DNA from: Panorpa germanica
Lineage: Eukaryota > Arthropoda > Insecta > Mecoptera > Panorpidae
DNA: 64,000 bases
Assembly: GCA_963678705.1 (NCBI GenBank)
Contig: OY783208.1
Coordinates: 24,736,095-24,800,094, forward strand
Reading direction: 5' to 3'
Below, piece after piece: positions 59,031-64,000 of the stretch. Each line of letters opens with the position of its first letter. Positions within the stretch are counted from its first letter, which is position 1. The notes under the pieces were generated by a model. That model saw only the letters and a list, made by a program, of their open reading frames with translations, was not told the DNA's origin and did no database searches. The translations under genes and the position numbers were made by a program.

Positions 59031-62000
59031 CTAAATTTTATAATGTCCATGTGCTAAAGTACTTATACCATCAGTTAATACATATCTTTTATTATCATTT
59101 CCACTAAGACCTACTTTACTTATCATTTGAGTATAAATTGTATGCTTAATCGATTTAAAGGTATTCATTGTGATCAATAATATGTTATCCTGAGATAAAC
59201 AATTTACATAATCTTTAATATTGAATTTGTTTACAATATTTTTCTTAATTCCTTTTGCTTTAGCTGTGCATGAACCCTCAATATCAATTGCATACATTTT
59301 TGATCTTAACCCAACAAACTCCCAAATTATACTACCCGCGCATTCATCTTTCATTAAGCCTAATTTAGCTTTGTTCATTAAAGGTAATGAAAATTCATTA
59401 TTAAATGGATAATTAGATGTATCAAATTTATCTAGATTACACTTAATATCGTCATATATATCATCTGTTTTAATTTGATATATTAATGAATCTGTATCTG
59501 TATACAACAATTTAGCATTACCTTTATAGATTTTTTTGATGAAATCATAATGAAAATCGTATATTAAAGTTTTTGATATATCAAGTACACTTAATCCTAA
59601 ATACAATGGTTTATTATAAAAAACCTTAAGTTTTTGCATTTGAATAGCAACTAAGTTTTCATGAAATATAGAACAACTATGATAGTTTGGTTTACTTATA
59701 AGTGTATTAGCACCCATTTTTTTTCCTATATTATCCCAATGAGTTATTAACTTTACATCGACTCGTTTATCTACATTTTCCATTGTTTTACCATAAACTG
59801 AATTATTCATTAATTTAAAAAAGTCTTTCTCAAATGCATTTGCAGAGTTCTTTCTTTTTAATGTATTTAGATCAATATAACTTTTTAACCAATCAGACTG
59901 TTTAAATTCCAAAATTCTATGAATTTTATCTATTTTCAGATTATTTTTAAGACATTGCTTTAACGATCTATAGTGAAGCACATAATTATACTTGTTATTT
60001 AGATTTGGTATTAATTTAACGTCATTTGTTTTAATGCTAGGTGGTTTAATATTTTCGGCACAGAAAGGTAGATCATTGTGTTCATCGTGCAAATAATTAG
60101 GATATCTTAAATCGACTTCTAATATATAACCAACGTCTGAGTTATCTTCAATAGCTTCTACATTAAATGTTTGTAATTTATATGTATCTAACCATTTAAA
60201 TCCCTCATGTGGTAAATATTGACTCATAGCCCAACCATATAAGTTATTTGCATCCCAATACATTAAATATTGAGAATCCTTATTTGAATCATAATTGGAC
60301 ATATATTTATTATTTGCAATTCCATGTCTGTGAGAGCATTGTGATATTCCACCTCTTATACCTTTTTTAATAAAATGTAACATATCAATATCTGTTAAAA
60401 GTTCTAATTCAATACTTGTATACTTTAACATAGCATCCCAAGAAAGTCCTGGTGCTGTATAATATTGACAGGGATCTAAATTATATGTTTTATAGCACAC
60501 ATCTCGAAAATTTTCAAAAATATCTGTTAACAACAGAACATCGATCTTTAAATATAAGTCTGAATATTCCCCCAATGTTTTCATTTCAAATGCATACCAA
60601 ACCATTTTGGCATGATTGTAATCATCGTCAGATATATTACAGCCATTAAGTGAGCTATAAAAATTATTTTGAGATGGCAACTCAGATTCATTAAGCATAT
60701 CCCTACTATTTACATATTCATAAGGAAATACACCTTTACGTTTTAATAAATTGAAATGATTTTCATTCGGATAGAATTTTTTTAATTCGAAAAATTGTTC
60801 TGATAATAAATTTTTTGCAAGTGTTTCTAAACTAGAATGCATAAATCGTAAAGAATCAATAAATCTAAGTTTAATATAGCAGTTATGAACTTTATCATTT
60901 TTATCGACTTTTGATTCCACCAAAATATGTTTCGTAAAAGATATATACTTTTCCTTATTTTCTGGAATAACTTCAATTTTTTCACTATCATTACCTAATT
61001 CTTTTACAATTATATGGCTATCGTAATTACTTAAGTTATGGAATATGACAGGTATAAACTTTGGAATTGTAAATTTTAAATTGCAATGATTATGAGCAGC
61101 TCCTCGGTAATTACCAGTTAAATGACAATGATCTAACACTTTATCACCTTTGAGGATACCTTCACAAATATGGCAAATAGAAGCTTCATCATATTCCTGT
61201 TGTTGCCAATCAGATAATTTATTTAAAGGTTTCACTTTATTTAAGATTTTATAAATTTGTTTAGCGTCTTCAGTTATTGTTTCAATAAATACTTTAACGC
61301 AATTAATACCTCTGTACGTAACAAACTTACTTAAGGAATCATTAAAGGAACATTTAATATAATAAGCAAAAGAATATGGTTCATGAATTTGAATATTATT
61401 TGAAAATGATGTATTAGTATCAGGATAACAAGTACTAATGGGTTTTAATAATGTTTCAAAATCTCCATATATCACAAATGGAACGCGTAATTTATTCTTA
61501 TAATTATCAAATTTTAAAATGTTTTGAGGTCTCATATTACCTAATTTATCTTTAGCCTTATACTTAGAAGGAAGGATTGTATATATCTTATTGCAATCAT
61601 ATTCTAAATGTCTATTTAACTGATCTTCTGTGTTAAAAAATGAAAAGCATCCATCACACAAAAATTGTTTACCATTATGCTTAGTAAATTGACTTCTTAT
61701 TAATCTTGACATATTTTTAATCCAACAATAATGTCCATTACTCAAATCTTCAATATACAATAAATTAACATGTTGTTTCTTCTTCTTAGATGTATAATGC
61801 AACGGTCCCACAATGGAATTATTTTCAAGTCCATATACATTCACACTTATATCATTATTATGCTCAAATGTTCTAATATCTTTTAATTTCATCGGTAATT
61901 CTATACCATTTGAATTAAGTACTTTTGAATAATGTGGATATGATGTAACTCTAGTCATACCTTTTGATGCTGGATACAATGCTGAAGTTATAGCCCACAT

Positions 62001-62870
62001 AAAGCAAGCTTGATCATTATTTACTACATTTACTATAGCCTTTTTATCTTTAACTTTCTTTGGTAAATCAATATAAGATGATCCCCGCAAAGGATTATAT
62101 CTGTTAATATTTATTTCCAAATGCATTATCTCTTTAAGACTCCATCCTGAATCACGTTGTTGAAATTCTTCACTTTTTATTTCAATAACTTTTCTAAAAT
62201 TATTATATATTTCCTTTAGATCAATGGATTTATTAATCACTTTATTTTTAGTGTTAAAAGATTTTATATCAATTAATAACTCCTCATCTTTATTATATTT
62301 TACATATAAACCAAATAATTCAATATTTACTTTAATTGTATTAAATTCTTCCAAATACTTTCCCAATAACACGAATACTTTATTTTGAAAAAATATCATA
62401 TATTCTTTAATACTGTTAAACATTTCTTTGGTATGTAATCTATATGCCGCAATACGATTTTTAAATGCTGAAGTAATTTTTTGTATATCATTATCGCATT
62501 CTACATCTACACTTGCTAGTCTTTTATGCTCATTACTTCTATAATGGTTATATAGATTTTTATTTAACACATTACTTTTGCATGCATTACACCAATCCGT
62601 AATTTTCTTTTTAGTTAATGAACTCTCAATTAACTCCGTTTTGGATCGTTTACTTGATATTTCAGGTTCAGCATCCAATTTGCGTTTATTATTACACTCA
62701 AATTCAATTTGATGTATTTTCAATAAATGATTAGTATAATTTCTTATATTTGTATATGTTAAACCACAATATTCACACAAAAATTTATTTGAATTACAAG
62801 ATACATTTTCATGACGTTTCAGATTATCTAATCTTGAAAATAATGTATTACACTCTTTGCAGGTATACAT
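59031..62870 (-). CDS. Family-B DNA polymerase with zinc fingers and endonuclease VII motif, right arm, 1279 aa
   Basis: The exact mirror copy of the left-arm gene; the predicted protein is identical over all 1279 residues, so every motif listed there is present. The two genes converge on the palindrome centre, their stop codons being 1340 bp apart. Perfect identity without one silent difference argues for continuous homogenisation, very recent inversion-duplication, or an assembly fold-back. Confidence 0.85.
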   Translation of the reverse strand: MYTCKECNTLFSRLDNLKRHENVSCNSNKFLCEYCGLTYTNIRNYTNHLLKIHQIEFECNNKRKLDAEPEISSKRSKTELIESSLTKKKITDWCNACKSNVLNKNLYNHYRSNEHKRLASVDVECDNDIQKITSAFKNRIAAYRLHTKEMFNSIKEYMIFFQNKVFVLLGKYLEEFNTIKVNIELFGLYVKYNKDEELLIDIKSFNTKNKVINKSIDLKEIYNNFRKVIEIKSEEFQQRDSGWSLKEIMHLEININRYNPLRGSSYIDLPKKVKDKKAIVNVVNNDQACFMWAITSALYPASKGMTRVTSYPHYSKVLNSNGIELPMKLKDIRTFEHNNDISVNVYGLENNSIVGPLHYTSKKKKQHVNLLYIEDLSNGHYCWIKNMSRLIRSQFTKHNGKQFLCDGCFSFFNTEDQLNRHLEYDCNKIYTILPSKYKAKDKLGNMRPQNILKFDNYKNKLRVPFVIYGDFETLLKPISTCYPDTNTSFSNNIQIHEPYSFAYYIKCSFNDSLSKFVTYRGINCVKVFIETITEDAKQIYKILNKVKPLNKLSDWQQQEYDEASICHICEGILKGDKVLDHCHLTGNYRGAAHNHCNLKFTIPKFIPVIFHNLSNYDSHIIVKELGNDSEKIEVIPENKEKYISFTKHILVESKVDKNDKVHNCYIKLRFIDSLRFMHSSLETLAKNLLSEQFFELKKFYPNENHFNLLKRKGVFPYEYVNSRDMLNESELPSQNNFYSSLNGCNISDDDYNHAKMVWYAFEMKTLGEYSDLYLKIDVLLLTDIFENFRDVCYKTYNLDPCQYYTAPGLSWDAMLKYTSIELELLTDIDMLHFIKKGIRGGISQCSHRHGIANNKYMSNYDSNKDSQYLMYWDANNLYGWAMSQYLPHEGFKWLDTYKLQTFNVEAIEDNSDVGYILEVDLRYPNYLHDEHNDLPFCAENIKPPSIKTNDVKLIPNLNNKYNYVLHYRSLKQCLKNNLKIDKIHRILEFKQSDWLKSYIDLNTLKRKNSANAFEKDFFKLMNNSVYGKTMENVDKRVDVKLITHWDNIGKKMGANTLISKPNYHSCSIFHENLVAIQMQKLKVFYNKPLYLGLSVLDISKTLIYDFHYDFIKKIYKGNAKLLYTDTDSLIYQIKTDDIYDDIKCNLDKFDTSNYPFNNEFSLPLMNKAKLGLMKDECAGSIIWEFVGLRSKMYAIDIEGSCTAKAKGIKKNIVNKFNIKDYVNCLSQDNILLITMNTFKSIKHTIYTQMISKVGLSGNDNKRYVLTDGISTLAHGHYKI

Positions 62871-63030
62871 CTCATAAATCTTTTTTTAACACTTATTATT
62901 TTCTTCTTATTATAAAAAAAATATTATATATTTGCAGTTCTTTTTTCAACAGATGTTCTCATTCAACTGCATTCAACAATATTAAATAAAAAAATGTTAA
63001 ATATATCTATTTAAGCAATAATCTTTGTGC

Positions 63031-63097
63031 ATCTTCGGATATCATCGGCTATCTTCGGCTATCATCGGCTATCATCGGCTATCTTCGGCTATCATCG
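63031..63097 (-). repeat. Short GATAGCCGA(T/A) repeats, right arm
   Basis: Mirror image of 53624-53690, reading ATCGGCTATCTTCGGCTATC on the plus strand. Confidence 0.85.
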
Positions 63098-63128
63098 TAT
63101 ATTTCTGTAAATACCATATGATATTTAA

Positions 63129-64000
63129 AGAACACATTTACAAGACATAAGTAAAAAAATTTTAGTCAAAATGGCGGATTTAATTTCTAAAAAATAAAAC
63201 TTTAAATATCTCGTAAACGGTTGAAGATATTGCATTTTTGATAAAAAATTTATCCCCCATCAGTACCAATATCCTAACAGGAGAACACGTTTAGAAGACG
63301 AAAGTAAAAAAATTTTAGTCAAAATGGCGGATTTAATTTCTAAAAAAATAAAACTTTAAATATCTCGTAAACGGTTGAAGTTATTGCATTTTTGATAAAA
63401 AATTTATCCCCCATCAGTACCAATACCCTAACAGGAGAACACGTTTAGAAGACGAAAGTAAAAAAATTTTAGTCAAAATGGCGGATTTAATTTCTAAAAA
63501 GTAAAACTTTAAATATCTCGTAAACGGTTGAAGATATTGCATTTTTGATAAAAAATTTATCCCCCATCAGTACCAATACCCTAACAGGAGAACACGTTTA
63601 GAAGACGAAAGTAAAAAAATTTTAATCAAAATGGCGGATTTAATTTCTAAAAAATAAAACTTTAAATATCTCGTAAACGGTTGAAGATATTGCATTTTTG
63701 ATAAAAAATTTATCCCCCATCAGTACCAATACCCTAACAGGAGAACACGATTAGAAGACGAAAGTAAAAAAATTTTAGTCATAATGGCGGATTTAATTTC
63801 TAAAAAATAAAACTTTAAATATCTCGTAAACGGTTGAAGATATTGCATTTTTGATAAAAAATTTATCCCCCATCAGTACCAATACCCTAACAGGAGAACA
63901 CGTTTAGAAGACGAAAGTAAAAAAATTTTAGTCAAAATGGCGGATTTAATTTCTAAAAAATAAAACTTTAAATATCTCGTAAACGGTTGAAGATATTGCA
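63129..64000 (-). repeat. 153-bp tandem array, right arm (runs off the window)
   Basis: Mirror image of the left array. Private unit variants are mirrored too: GCCATTATGAC (52939) appears as GTCATAATGGC (63778), and the CAATAACTTC variant (53335) appears as GAAGTTATTG (63377). At least 5.5 units are visible. Confidence 0.95.

Larger units (their letters stand above)
51578..64000. mobile_element. Giant palindromic family-B DNA polymerase element (Polinton-like?), right end off-window
   Basis: The left boundary is set by loss of match to block A at CACCTCTC/AGTAGAGGG. Positions x and 116721-x are complementary from 52721/64000 inward to 58340/58381: about 5.6 kb per arm, with rare array variants mirrored and the two polymerase proteins identical. 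The 40-bp centre is not mirrored. AGT at the terminus, a family-B polymerase and a possible 6-bp target duplication recall Polinton/Maverick elements, but their integrase, packaging ATPase and capsid genes are absent from the visible 12.4 kb. By symmetry the element would end near 65143. An assembly fold-back artefact is the main alternative. Confidence 0.75.

Overview
The window is AT-rich nuclear DNA from an arthropod, most likely an insect; the order cannot be fixed from sequence alone. The signs are spliced genes with GT-AG introns, an animal-type immediate-early gene, POFUT1 and NTMT1 orthologues, and dense decayed transposons. No bacterial operon, CRISPR array, rRNA or tRNA gene was recognised.

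Layout. 1-16.4 kb is gene-poor and repeat-rich: two fold-back elements, a ~590 bp MITE family (TIR ATGGGCTTGTGTCCT) in many copies, one copy split by a nested DNA transposon, Helitron/Helentron-like ends, and a stray fragment of NTMT1. 17.0-18.2 kb holds an intronless IER-family (IER5-like) gene on the minus strand with a compact CCAAT-CRE-TATA promoter and AU-rich elements after its stop. 18.3-22.3 kb is repeats plus a dead LINE.

22.36-51.58 kb is a tandem segmental duplication of a three-gene block. Block A (offset 13,952 bp at its left end) has POFUT1 (-), a 12-exon gene encoding a serine-protease homologue fused to a fibrinogen-like domain (SPH-FREP, +), and NTMT1 (-, with two apparent frameshifts). 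Block B repeats POFUT1, SPH-FREP and the last NTMT1 exon. POFUT1 copies are nearly identical. SPH-FREP copies are both intact (515 and 516 aa) but differ strongly in certain exons although neighbouring introns are close to identical, which suggests diversifying selection on a recognition protein. Block B also carries an extra promoter/exon 1 cassette.

51.58-64.0 kb is a mobile element organised as a giant near-perfect palindrome centred at 58360/58361. Each arm carries an identical 1279-codon gene for a family-B DNA polymerase with zinc fingers and an endonuclease VII-like motif, plus a 153-bp tandem array. The element starts (AGTAG...) inside the NTMT1 intron of block B and runs off the right edge of the window.

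How the parts relate. POFUT1 (ER O-fucosylation) and NTMT1 (N-terminal methylation) are housekeeping genes that travelled with the duplicated SPH-FREP gene, which looks like a secreted innate-immunity or recognition protein. The two most unusual objects are the SPH-FREP chimera and the palindromic polymerase element.
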